NCBI GenBank assembly: GCA_030830145.1
Contig: JAURNO010000140.1
Location: 1-7,987, forward strand
Source of the DNA: Verrucomicrobiota bacterium
Lineage (GTDB): Bacteria; Verrucomicrobiota; Verrucomicrobiia; Opitutales; Seribacteraceae
DNA: 7,987 nt
Direction: 5' to 3'
Shown: in pieces, positions 1-6,294 of the stretch
Layout: each line of letters opens with the position of its first letter
Numbering within the stretch: position 1 is the stretch's first letter
Position numbers and translations under genes: made by a program
Notes under the pieces: generated by a model
Seen by the model: the letters and a program-made list of their open reading frames with translations, nothing else
What the model was told of the DNA's origin: nothing
The model's database searches: none

Positions 1-468
1 ATGTCCGCCGCCGCCCTCGAGGAAGCCAAGCGTTACGCCAAGGCGGTGACCGACGGACTTGGTGGTCGCGGCGTCTTCGGAGTCGAGCTTTTCATCAAGG
101 GAGACGAGGTTCTCTTCAGCGAGGTTTCTCCCCGTCCCCACGATACCGGAATGGTCACCATGATCTCGCAGGATCTTTCGCAATTCGCGCTCCATGCACG
201 GGCCATCCTCGGTTTGCCCATCCCGAGCATCCGCCAGTTCGGCCCCTCGGCCAGCTCGGTTCTTCTCGTGGAGGGGGAATCCGAAAAGGTCTCCTTTGGC
301 AATTTGGATCAGGCTCTTTCCCAACCCGATACCCAACTTCGCCTTTTCGGAAAACCGCAAGTCAGTGGGCAACGTCGAATGGGGGTCGCCCTGGCCCGAG
401 GAGATTCCATCGATCAGGCGCGGGAGAAGGCCAATGCGGTGAGCTCCGCCGTATCGTTCGACCTTTGA
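1..468 (+). CDS. purT: PurT, formate-dependent phosphoribosylglycinamide formyltransferase (C-terminal part)
   Basis: PurT is a cytosolic ATP-grasp enzyme that makes formyl-GAR from GAR, formate and ATP, the folate-independent route for the third step of purine synthesis. The visible 155 residues match the C-terminal part of a protein usually about 390 residues long. Conserved blocks are GVFGVELF and [15 protein letters not shown] near residues 24-53, [13 protein letters not shown] at 56-68, and RLFGKP...QRRMGVALA at 114-132. Glu29 and Glu41 correspond to the two Mg-binding glutamates of the E. coli enzyme. Asp48, Lys118 and Arg125-Arg126 correspond to its substrate- and nucleotide-binding residues. 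The ATG at base 1 aligns with an internal methionine of the family, so the gene enters from the left and the true start lies outside the window. The ORF ends in TGA with no frameshift. The next gene starts 73 bases downstream, and a TATAAT box in the gap suggests it is transcribed separately. Confidence 0.95.
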   Translation: MSAAALEEAKRYAKAVTDGLGGRGVFGVELFIKGDEVLFSEVSPRPHDTGMVTMISQDLSQFALHARAILGLPIPSIRQFGPSASSVLLVEGESEKVSFGNLDQALSQPDTQLRLFGKPQVSGQRRMGVALARGDSIDQAREKANAVSSAVSFDL

Positions 469-501
469 GACAATACGAACTTTCCAAAGAGGGGCGGAAG
501 T

Positions 502-507
502 TATAAT
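502..507 (+). promoter_or_regulatory. Possible -10 box (TATAAT) for the lipoprotein gene
   Basis: A perfect TATAAT lies in the gap between purT and the lipoprotein gene, 34 bases before the ATG. No good -35 box is visible at 16-18 bases upstream; the best nearby sequence, TTTCCA at 481-486, is 15 bases away and matches poorly. The box could occur by chance. Confidence 0.35.
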
Positions 508-541
508 GGCGGTAACCCTTTCCCCAAGGTAAGATAGCGGA

Positions 542-1096
542 ATGAAAAAGATTTTCACCTTGTTTTCCTTTGCTGCCTTGATCAGTGCTTGCTCCGAATC
601 CGCCAACCTTACTGAGTTGGACAGGTCGGCGGTGCTCAAGGCGGAAGATCTGACTCTTTGGGTAGAGGGCTTTGTCCCCGATCCAACCAAGGAGTCATTG
701 GTCAAGACTAAGGAGTTCGATGACTCCTACGACATTGAATACACCTATGAGGATAAAGATGGCGAGACCCCCCTTTACCTCTTTCATTCGGTTTCCGTCC
801 AACCCAAGGCGTCCGACGCCGTAATCGTTCACAAGGCGATGGGTTTGGGCACTTGGATTGGTTCGGGCGAAACCAAATTGGTTACCCGCAACGACCTTTT
901 CAGTTGGGGTGACGAATCGGAGTTTTCTCTTTGGCAGACTGAATCAGGGGATGTTTTCGGCAACTATTTTAGCGGAAGAAAAGGGAAAAAGGTCGTCTTG
1001 ATTGCAATTTCCGGAATCTATTTCGACGAATCGGAATCTATTGAAGAGCTATTGAAAAAGACCTTCGAAGCAGTCGAACGCCTTCCTGATCCTTAG
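542..1096 (+). CDS. Predicted lipoprotein of unknown function
   Basis: The 184-residue product begins MKKIFTLFSFAALISAC, a textbook lipoprotein signal peptide: two lysines, a hydrophobic core, and a lipobox ISAC with the modified cysteine at position 17. Ser follows the cysteine, so by the enterobacterial +2 rule it would go to the outer membrane; that rule may not hold in this organism. The mature part of about 168 residues is soluble, acidic and rich in aromatic residues, with a WIGSGETKL segment around residue 102 and a C-terminal amphipathic helix (EELLKKTFEAVERL). I do not recognise the family. AAGG at 526-529 may act as a weak ribosome binding site, 12 bases from the ATG. The gene looks somewhat AT-richer than its neighbours by eye. 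It converges on the GYF_2 membrane-protein gene, with 18 bases between the stop codons. Confidence 0.8.
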   Translation: MKKIFTLFSFAALISACSESANLTELDRSAVLKAEDLTLWVEGFVPDPTKESLVKTKEFDDSYDIEYTYEDKDGETPLYLFHSVSVQPKASDAVIVHKAMGLGTWIGSGETKLVTRNDLFSWGDESEFSLWQTESGDVFGNYFSGRKGKKVVLIAISGIYFDESESIEELLKKTFEAVERLPDP

Positions 1097-1109
1097 GATC
1101 GTCGTTCGA
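1074..1109. terminator. Nested hairpin between convergent genes, possible bidirectional terminator
   Basis: An outer 7-bp stem, TCGAACG (1074-1080) with CGTTCGA (1103-1109), encloses an inner hairpin GATCC-TTA-GGATC (1088-1100). A 7-base by 2-base internal loop lies between them. The structure covers the last codons and stop of the lipoprotein gene and ends 5 bases before the stop of the opposite gene. TTTT follows at 1119-1122 on the plus strand, and TTTTT (complement of 1056-1060) lies beyond it on the minus strand. The T runs are not immediately adjacent, so efficient intrinsic termination is uncertain. Confidence 0.4.
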
Positions 1110-1114
1110 GCTTG

Positions 1115-2827
1115 CTAGGTTTTGCCTTCGGTCTCGGAACTGTTTTCTTCGGTCTTTGTTTCCTCGAGGAGGGGGGGAGGAGGTTGACCGCTTTCTTCCT
1201 CGCTCTTGTTGCCGAGTTGACGCGCTTTCTCGACTAAACGGGAACCTTGGCTTGATGCACTCTTGGCGAAGACCCCGCTCTTTTCTTTAAAGCTCGAGGC
1301 AAATTCGAGTTCCCCCGCTTCCAAATCGGTCAGACCGCAGGCCGCCAAGTCATCCAGTCTTTTGGTAAGGGATTTTTCGAGGGGCGTTCCGGCAAAAGCG
1401 ACCGCTTGCAATTGGCCTTGCCTGATCATCCCCAGCATGAAGTCCGACATGACGACAGTCAGCAGGGTGACGTTTGCGATAAAGGAGAAGACGAAAAGGA
1501 AGAGGTTGTTGATCAGGCTGAAATCTATGTTTTCGACTTGCAGGAATATCGATACTCCAATGCAGGCAACTCCTGAAACTTGAAAGATCATTTGTCTTTT
1601 CTTAATCCCTTTTACCGTATCGGACGCTCCCTCCTGGTCGGTAGCCTTGAGCAGGAGTTGAGCCCTCAGGATGACGACGGACATGCCGACGGCCAGGAGC
1701 GCGAAGCCTATGCCCATGATGAACTCGGATCCCTGAATGGCCGTGATTGTGGCCATGGCAAGGAAGAGCGAGTAGGTGGGGGCGATTATGATCCCCAGCC
1801 AACCGGGCGTGCTTGTTTCAGGGAGGAGGGTTTTGACCGTCAAGCTGCATCGAATCAAACCGGGGAAAAGACCGAAAATTTTAGGAGCGAGGACAAGGAC
1901 TGCCCCCAATCCGAGTTGAGCCAAAATTCTCCGGTCGTCCACAAAAAGACTGAGAGGGATCAAAAAGATCAAAAACGGACCGACGAATTGGAGTAACCAG
2001 GCAAAGCGGGCGAGGGATCTCGATTTTCGCAAATCAACCCAATTGCGGGCCGCCATGGCACACAGTACGACGGATCCAAGCTGGAAGAAAAAGATCAGGA
2101 CCGTTTGAATTTTCTGAACCACGTGAACGTCTTGTTGTCCAAGCGTGACGAAGATATCGCTTATGTTGAAAAGGGTGCTGAAGAAGAGCACCAGGATACA
2201 AATCATCAGCATCGAGCGACGCCAACTTGCATAGTCCTGAGCGAGGGGGCTTTTTACGTTTTCGGTCCCCGATTCCAATTTTTTGGCTTCATCCTCCGTG
2301 CTTTCAATGACGCTGAAATCACTCTTTAGCACCCGGGTCCAAAACAACCGGTATAAATTGAAAGTGGCTTTGGCTTTCTTCTTTTTCTGCTCGATGTCAA
2401 TGGCCTGCAAAGCCTGCTGACCTTTTCCTCCCAAGGCGACAAGAGCCTCCTTTGACTTTTGAGTGGCTTCCAACGCGATGTCTCTTACCTCGCTTTGGGG
2501 AGCACCCTTGTCTTCGGTCTGGGGCGGAGGTTCTTCCTCCTCTTTGGGCAAAGGAGCCGGGGGAGTTGACTTTTTCTCCGGCTCTTTCTTTTTTTCGACA
2601 GGTTCGGACGCGTTTGATTCTTCCGCTTGGGTCGCGGGGTTCGCATCGGGAATGTCCTCGATGGGGAAGAGCCCTGCATCTTCGAGCGCGATCCAATCCG
2701 CGTCTTCCTTTTTACGGACCCAGGTTTTTTTGTTCAAGTATCCAGTCTTGAGAATTTTTTCGACTTCGGGCTTGGGGGCCGGCCCCCAAACACCAGATTT
2801 CAATGAGCAGTACCAAAGATCGGACAT
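1115..2827 (-). CDS. GYF_2-domain polytopic membrane protein, function unknown
   Basis: This is a 570-residue protein in four parts. Residues 1-55 form a GYF_2-type domain: LWYCS near the start, the WGP core at 14-16, a KTGYLNKKTWVRKK stretch, and W45. Such domains are known or inferred to bind proline-rich peptides and often sit on bacterial membrane proteins. Residues 56-150 form a Glu/Lys/Pro-rich, probably disordered linker with short poly-Pro runs. About eight hydrophobic segments follow, near 205-226, 240-260, 274-296, 302-323, 343-365, 369-392, 412-431 and 440-465. The last 100 residues are a soluble tail with QPPPPLLEE at 548-556. The GYF domain could bind this poly-Pro stretch or the linker, within or between molecules; that is inference. 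I do not recognise the membrane domain, and no catalytic or transport motif stands out. The ATG start gives a complete GYF domain but has no Shine-Dalgarno sequence; a promoter is visible upstream. Confidence 0.85.
   Translation of the reverse strand: MSDLWYCSLKSGVWGPAPKPEVEKILKTGYLNKKTWVRKKEDADWIALEDAGLFPIEDIPDANPATQAEESNASEPVEKKKEPEKKSTPPAPLPKEEEEPPPQTEDKGAPQSEVRDIALEATQKSKEALVALGGKGQQALQAIDIEQKKKKAKATFNLYRLFWTRVLKSDFSVIESTEDEAKKLESGTENVKSPLAQDYASWRRSMLMICILVLFFSTLFNISDIFVTLGQQDVHVVQKIQTVLIFFFQLGSVVLCAMAARNWVDLRKSRSLARFAWLLQFVGPFLIFLIPLSLFVDDRRILAQLGLGAVLVLAPKIFGLFPGLIRCSLTVKTLLPETSTPGWLGIIIAPTYSLFLAMATITAIQGSEFIMGIGFALLAVGMSVVILRAQLLLKATDQEGASDTVKGIKKRQMIFQVSGVACIGVSIFLQVENIDFSLINNLFLFVFSFIANVTLLTVVMSDFMLGMIRQGQLQAVAFAGTPLEKSLTKRLDDLAACGLTDLEAGELEFASSFKEKSGVFAKSASSQGSRLVEKARQLGNKSEEESGQPPPPLLEETKTEENSSETEGKT
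2772..2789. repeat. Perfect 18-bp palindrome inside the GYF_2 codons
   Basis: TTGGGGGCCGGCCCCCAA reads the same on both strands. It lies 39-56 bases into the minus-strand gene and encodes most of the V-W-G-P-A-P-K segment, the conserved core of the GYF domain. In RNA it can form a 7-bp, mostly G-C stem closed by a CCGG loop. Confidence 0.9.
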
Positions 2828-2875
2828 AATAAAGGGAAGTCGTGAAAGGCTGTGATAATTAGATGAACAAAATTC

Positions 2876-2904
2876 ATTAGAAGGAAGAAAAGGCGCAATT
2901 TCAA
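2876..2904 (-). promoter_or_regulatory. Sigma-70-like promoter of the GYF_2 membrane-protein gene
   Basis: On the minus strand, TTGAAA (2904-2899) is followed after exactly 17 bases by TCTAAT (2881-2876). Each hexamer differs from consensus at one position. Transcription would start near 2869, giving a leader of about 40 bases before the ATG at 2827. This is the best promoter match in the window. Confidence 0.5.
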
Positions 2905-2926
2905 CCCATTAGAGTCCCTATTTTCA

Positions 2927-2938
2927 AAAGAGCTCTTT
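2927..2938. repeat. 12-bp perfect palindrome in the divergent intergenic region
   Basis: AAAGAGCTCTTT is a perfect inverted repeat with no spacer. It lies 53 bases before the pyrophosphohydrolase start and 23 bases upstream of the -35 box of the divergent gene. Its position between two divergent genes would suit an operator, but no second copy is visible nearby and no regulator gene is adjacent. Confidence 0.4.
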
Positions 2939-2991
2939 CCATTTGGTTTTTTGCTTCTCCTTCCTGCGTGAAGTGTCTTTGATCGGACTTA

Positions 2992-3333
2992 ATGAGCGAT
3001 TTTCAAGAACTTCTCGATGCACTTGAGCAATTCCGCGACGAGCGTGACTGGGGTCAGTTTCATGATTCCAAGAACCTGGCCTTGGCTCTGTCCATTGAGG
3101 CGGCCGAACTGAACGAACTCTTTCTGTGGAAAAAGGAAGACGAAGCCGAACAAGTGGACAAGGTGAGACTCCGCGAGGAATTAGCCGACGTCTTTGCCTA
3201 CGCCATCATGCTTGCCGGACGGCACGGCTTGGACGTCCCGGAAATCGTCAAAGAAAAGATTGCCAAGAACGCGGAGAAGTATCCCGTGGAAAAAGCAAAA
3301 GGCAGTTCGGCCAAGTACGAAGAGCTGAAATAG
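2992..3333 (+). CDS. MazG-like nucleotide pyrophosphohydrolase (RS21-C6/dCTPase type)
   Basis: This 113-residue all-alpha protein belongs to the MazG-like family that hydrolyses (d)NTPs to the monophosphate and pyrophosphate and so clears non-canonical or excess nucleotides in the cytosol. The Mg-binding signature is clear: E36-A-A-E39 in SIEAAELNELFLW and E63-L-A-D66 in REELADVFAYAI. It is followed by the typical KIAKNAEKYP near residues 89-98. The DWGQFHDSKNLALALSIEAAEL opening is characteristic of the RS21-C6/DCTPP1-like branch rather than two-domain MazG. Length is usual for a single-domain member and the protein is probably a dimer or tetramer. The substrate cannot be read from sequence; dCTP analogues are the family precedent. 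The ATG has no clear Shine-Dalgarno sequence. There is no toxin or antitoxin partner beside it, so a housekeeping role is more likely than a mazEF-linked one. Confidence 0.92.
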   Translation: MSDFQELLDALEQFRDERDWGQFHDSKNLALALSIEAAELNELFLWKKEDEAEQVDKVRLREELADVFAYAIMLAGRHGLDVPEIVKEKIAKNAEKYPVEKAKGSSAKYEELK

Positions 3334-3339
3334 CCTTTC

Positions 3340-4659
3340 TTATTTTGATCGCAAGCCGGCCGTATTGACGGCCACCACCCGGTAGGTGTGCTTCTTTCCT
3401 GCTTTCGCATCCTTGTCGGCAAATTTCATTTCAACAAGTGGAAAAGACGGGGTGTCGCTATACTGCAAGCCTTGGAAGAGCGGCCGCCCGAAACGGTTGC
3501 CCGGTTTTTCGGGGACCGTACCGATCTCCTCGCCGTCCCGTTTGATGATGAAATGGGACAACCCGCTCTCGAAATCCGCCCGGGCTTTCCAAGTCAGGAC
3601 GTTTCCCTTGGTTTTCAAATGAGTCGGAGCGGGAGGCGGCGTCGTGTCAGCGACTTTCGTATCTTTGACGAACTGCATCCATTGCCTGGCCGTCTTTGCG
3701 TCCGGGAGCCAAACGGCTTTCTTTTTGTCTCCTGAAAACTTTGCAGCCGGCACGGCCTTCTTTCCGAGCAAGGGAGCCAACCAGGCCTTGTCCATAGGCA
3801 TCGGCTTGAGCGCTTCGCCCGCCTTGGCCGGCAAGCGGGCTTTGAGGCAGGCGTCCAACCAAGGGATCGCCATATAGCGGGAGTTTCCGCACTCGTGCGC
3901 GGTCAAGGGATCGACCGACAACCCGATCAATCCGCCTTTGGCCCGGATTTTCAAAAGGAACTTTTCATTGGCCGGCCAAACCCGGGCGAATCGTCCTGTT
4001 TTGAGCGTGACGCCTTCCTTGGTCCCTGGGTTGCACATGATGGGGACCCGCAGGGCGGCTTTGGGCAGGCCGTGAGGCTTGATCGAAGTGCGGTCGGGGT
4101 TTGCTTCCAGAAAAGGCACGCCGGAGCGCAACCAAGCCGCGGCCACGCGTTCGGGGTGCAAGAGCGTCATGCCACCGGCCCAGTGTCCACCGCCGCTGTG
4201 TCCCCACAAGGCCCATGGAACCTCGGATAATTCCGGATGCCCGCTCTTTTTTCCAAGATCTTTCAGGCCTTGCTGAAAAGCCTGGTCGGAACCATTGCGC
4301 GGGTCGCACCACATTTGGCAGTCGGCCTTTCCGGGTTGCTCGTAAGAAGGGGCGAGCAGGGCGCAGTCGTGCCTCCGGGCCAAGGCCTGCCAATGGAGAT
4401 CCCAAGCCCCGGTTAGTCCGGATTTGCAAGAACCTTCTCCGCATCCGTGCTGATGGACGATGACCCCGCGCAGGGTCTTCAGTCCTTCCGGGATCCATAC
4501 CGTGTATTTGACCGGGAAGATCAATCCACCCGGTTTGCTCGAGGCTTCGTATCTAATGCGGTAATAAGGTGGTTCGGCGTCCGGGTAAGCGTCATAGGGC
4601 GGATTTTGTCCCCAAAGCGCGGAAGTGATAAAAAACAGGACAAAAAGAAGTCGATTCAT
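3340..4659 (-). CDS. Secreted alpha/beta hydrolase with C-terminal fibronectin type III-like domain
   Basis: I place the start at the ATG at 4659 because it opens a signal peptide, [18 protein letters not shown], with cleavage likely near residue 17. A TTG at 4698 and an ATG at 4680 are in frame but would put a polar extension before it. The 439-residue product carries the nucleophile elbow GHSGGGH with Ser155, an HQHGCG strand-turn near 69-74 that may shape the oxyanion hole, and [10 protein letters not shown] with candidate catalytic His255. The acid is uncertain. Eight cysteines lie in the catalytic part, which would allow disulfides after export. From about residue 339 ([10 protein letters not shown]) to the end, [22 protein letters not shown] and [14 protein letters not shown] fit a fibronectin III-like fold. 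Similar secreted hydrolases occur in Planctomycetes and Verrucomicrobia near polysaccharide or sulfatase genes, but none is visible here. The substrate is unknown; an esterase or acyl hydrolase is likely. Its stop is 6 bases from that of the convergent pyrophosphohydrolase gene. Confidence 0.82.
   Translation of the reverse strand: MNRLLFVLFFITSALWGQNPPYDAYPDAEPPYYRIRYEASSKPGGLIFPVKYTVWIPEGLKTLRGVIVHQHGCGEGSCKSGLTGAWDLHWQALARRHDCALLAPSYEQPGKADCQMWCDPRNGSDQAFQQGLKDLGKKSGHPELSEVPWALWGHSGGGHWAGGMTLLHPERVAAAWLRSGVPFLEANPDRTSIKPHGLPKAALRVPIMCNPGTKEGVTLKTGRFARVWPANEKFLLKIRAKGGLIGLSVDPLTAHECGNSRYMAIPWLDACLKARLPAKAGEALKPMPMDKAWLAPLLGKKAVPAAKFSGDKKKAVWLPDAKTARQWMQFVKDTKVADTTPPPAPTHLKTKGNVLTWKARADFESGLSHFIIKRDGEEIGTVPEKPGNRFGRPLFQGLQYSDTPSFPLVEMKFADKDAKAGKKHTYRVVAVNTAGLRSK
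3358..3373 (+). terminator. Hairpin 25 bases after the pyrophosphohydrolase stop, weak terminator candidate
   Basis: GGCCGT-ATTG-ACGGCC forms a perfect 6-bp stem with a 4-base loop. It lies within the last codons of the opposite hydrolase gene. No T run follows directly (only CTTCTTTCC at about 3390-3399), so it would be a poor intrinsic terminator and may be a coding coincidence. Confidence 0.25.
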
Positions 4660-4758
4660 GATTGAACCAAGGTTGTCCATTACGAGTAACTTGCGCAAGG
4701 CCTGTTAATTGAACGTGAATAACATCGCTATTACCTTAAAATTCAGTAGGGTAGGAAA
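4660..4758. promoter_or_regulatory. Divergent intergenic region between hydrolase and helicase genes
   Basis: This AT-richer, 99-base gap must hold the promoters of both genes. For the helicase, TTGAAC (4709-4714) with TACCTT 17 bases later or TAAAAT (4737-4742) are weak candidates; none is convincing. GTAGGAAA just before the ATG at 4759 may serve as a ribosome binding site. No inverted repeat or long leader stands out. Confidence 0.35.
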
Positions 4759-6189
4759 ATGTCCTTTCAAACACTCGGCCTTGGGCCCAACATTTTACAA
4801 GCCATCGAGGAGTCGGGGTATTCCGAACCCACTCCCATTCAGACCGCCGCCATTCCCTTGATTATCAAAGGAAGCGACGTGATCGGTATTGCCCAGACTG
4901 GAACCGGCAAGACCGCGGCTTTCACCTTGCCCATGCTGGCTACTCTCGAGCGCTTGAAGAAGGAAGGTTCCCGCGATCGCAAGACGCGGGCACTGGTCAT
5001 TTCTCCTACCCGTGAACTAGTCGTTCAAATTCACGACAACGTGAAAGCCTACGCCAAACACCTCCCACTCAAGGTTGCTACGGTGTACGGTGGAGTGGGG
5101 GAAGGTCCGCAAAAGCAAGCTCTTCGAAACGGGGTCGATCTCGTCATAGCCACGCCCGGTCGTTTGATGGACTTGATGGAACAAGGGTGTGCCGACTTTT
5201 CCGGTTTGGAATTCCTTGTTCTCGACGAAGCCGACCGGATGCTCGACATGGGCTTTCTTCCGAATATCCGCCGGATCTCGAAGGATTTGCCCAAGAAGGG
5301 CCGGCAGACCCTTCTTTTTTCGGCCACTCTTTCGAAGGAAATCGAGAAGCTGACCCACGAGTTCCAGTATAAACCTCAAACCGTTGAGATCGGCCGTCGG
5401 TCGAACCCGGCCGATACCGTCGAGCAATACGTTCACGAAGTTCCAAAGTCGCAGAAAATCGATTTACTCAAGCATCTTTTGAGGGACAATGAAATGTACT
5501 CTGTCCTTGTTTTTACGAGGACCAAGTACGGAGCGGACCGGGTAGCCCGGCAACTTGGCCGGGACAAGGTTTCCTCGGGAGCCATTCACTCCAACCGCAG
5601 CCAAAATCAAAGAGCCCGCGCCTTGCAGGATTTCAAGGACGGAAAGATCCGGGTCTTGGTCGCCACCGATATCGCGGCCCGCGGAATCGATGTCGATGGG
5701 ATCACTCACGTCGTCAATTTTGACTTTCCTCCCCATACCGAAGACTATGTTCACCGTATCGGCCGGACGGGTCGGGCCAATATGGACGGAGTGGCAATCA
5801 GCTTTATCACGGCCGACGATCGGGATGCTTTCAAATCCCTCGAACGCTTCATCAAGCGCTCGATTCAGATTAGAAAGCCGGAAGGCTTCGAGTGCAAGCC
5901 CGACCATCCCAGTCAAGGCGGTGGGCAAAACCGGCCGTCCCGTGGTTTCAAGCCAGGCAAAGGCAAGCCCCGTCATGGAGGAAACCGTTCCAAGGGAAGT
6001 GGTGGTCGCAAAGGTGGAGGCGGAGGTCGCTCCCAAGGCGGCGGAGGCAACCCATCTGGTGAAAGTCAGAGTCGCCCGCAAGGAGGAAAAAGCAAGCCGT
6101 CCTTTTCCGGAGGCGGTCGTCCCGAGGGTGGTGGTGGACAGCGCCGGCGGCTTACCAACCGTTCCGCGGCCAAGCGTTCCTTTCGCTAA
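4759..6189 (+). CDS. rhlE: RhlE-type DEAD-box ATP-dependent RNA helicase
   Basis: This is a 476-residue DEAD-box helicase that unwinds short RNA duplexes with ATP. The RhlE group acts in ribosome assembly, RNA decay and cold adaptation. The helicase core covers residues 1-375 with every motif present: the Q motif (F3, PTPIQ ending at Gln28), motif I AQTGTGKT at 45-52, PTREL at 83-87, GG at 111-112, TPGR at 132-135, DEAD at 156-159, SAT at 188-190, VFTRT at 251-255, ATDIAARGID at 302-311 and HRIGRTGR at 332-339. The last 90 or so residues form a low-complexity Gly/Arg/Lys/Ser/Gln tail with GGGGG and GGGG runs and scattered basic residues. It is probably disordered and RNA-binding, and ends in AAKRSFR. 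Tails of this sort are common in RhlE proteins, and the overall order GFxxPTPIQ to RRSIQIRK also fits RhlE rather than DeaD or SrmB. The gene stands alone, with hairpins downstream that suggest termination before the ABC genes. Confidence 0.93.
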   Translation: MSFQTLGLGPNILQAIEESGYSEPTPIQTAAIPLIIKGSDVIGIAQTGTGKTAAFTLPMLATLERLKKEGSRDRKTRALVISPTRELVVQIHDNVKAYAKHLPLKVATVYGGVGEGPQKQALRNGVDLVIATPGRLMDLMEQGCADFSGLEFLVLDEADRMLDMGFLPNIRRISKDLPKKGRQTLLFSATLSKEIEKLTHEFQYKPQTVEIGRRSNPADTVEQYVHEVPKSQKIDLLKHLLRDNEMYSVLVFTRTKYGADRVARQLGRDKVSSGAIHSNRSQNQRARALQDFKDGKIRVLVATDIAARGIDVDGITHVVNFDFPPHTEDYVHRIGRTGRANMDGVAISFITADDRDAFKSLERFIKRSIQIRKPEGFECKPDHPSQGGGQNRPSRGFKPGKGKPRHGGNRSKGSGGRKGGGGGRSQGGGGNPSGESQSRPQGGKSKPSFSGGGRPEGGGGQRRRLTNRSAAKRSFR

Positions 6190-6200
6190 TATTGCGATTT

Positions 6201-6214
6201 GGCCGTAACCGGCC
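6201..6214 (+). terminator. First hairpin downstream of the helicase gene
   Basis: GGCCG-TAAC-CGGCC is a 5-bp G-C stem, extendable by a T-A and a T-G pair, 11 bases after the helicase stop. It is followed by CTCGATTTGTTTGT, T-rich but interrupted. It could contribute to termination or protect the 3' end. Confidence 0.35.
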
Positions 6215-6234
6215 GACTCGATTTGTTTGTCCGG

Positions 6235-6261
6235 CAGGCGAATGCTTCGTTCTGTTTTTTT
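6235..6261 (+). terminator. Likely intrinsic terminator of the helicase gene
   Basis: CAGGCGAA and TTCGTTCTG pair around a TGC loop, with one bulged T and one G-T pair. Seven Ts follow immediately (6255-6261). The layout of stem plus U tract is that of a Rho-independent terminator, though the stem is only of moderate strength. It separates the helicase transcript from the ABC genes, leaving 33 bases before the next ATG. Confidence 0.5.
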
Positions 6262-6294
6262 GGACTTTGTCTGAGTTCTGAGTAGGATAGTTTA

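Noticed and set aside
469..541. Riboswitch or PurR-type control element between purT and the lipoprotein gene
   Set aside because: The gap is 73 bases, downstream of purT, and shows only two GGCGG copies and a TATAAT; no aptamer-like fold is visible.
1602..1802. His-rich small minus-strand frame that looks metal-binding
   Set aside because: It is an out-of-phase reading of membrane-helix codons of the GYF_2 protein, with no independent start signal.
1580..1996. 138-codon plus-strand frame antisense to the membrane protein
   Set aside because: Highly charged, no domain, no ribosome binding site; a shadow of the hydrophobic codons on the other strand.
2992..3333. MazG relative as part of a toxin-antitoxin or phage-defence locus
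   Set aside because: No mazEF, toxin, nuclease or other defence gene lies beside it; the neighbours are unrelated single genes.
3376..3388. CACC-CGGTA-GGTG short inverted repeat near the hydrolase 3' end
   Set aside because: Only four base pairs and it encodes the conserved FN3-like T-Y-R-V segment; most likely chance.
3965..4498. 177-codon minus-strand frame inside the hydrolase gene
   Set aside because: Arg/Pro-rich composition typical of an alternative phase; the hydrolase motifs are in the other frame without interruption.
5464..6081. Long open frame on the minus strand (205 codons) inside the helicase gene
   Set aside because: It lies antisense to the helicase core and tail; its product has no recognisable domain and is explained by codon bias of the real gene.
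5555..6208. 217-codon plus-strand frame overlapping the helicase in another phase
   Set aside because: It is a frame-shifted reading of conserved helicase motifs and the Gly-rich tail; the helicase frame is intact, so this is a shadow.
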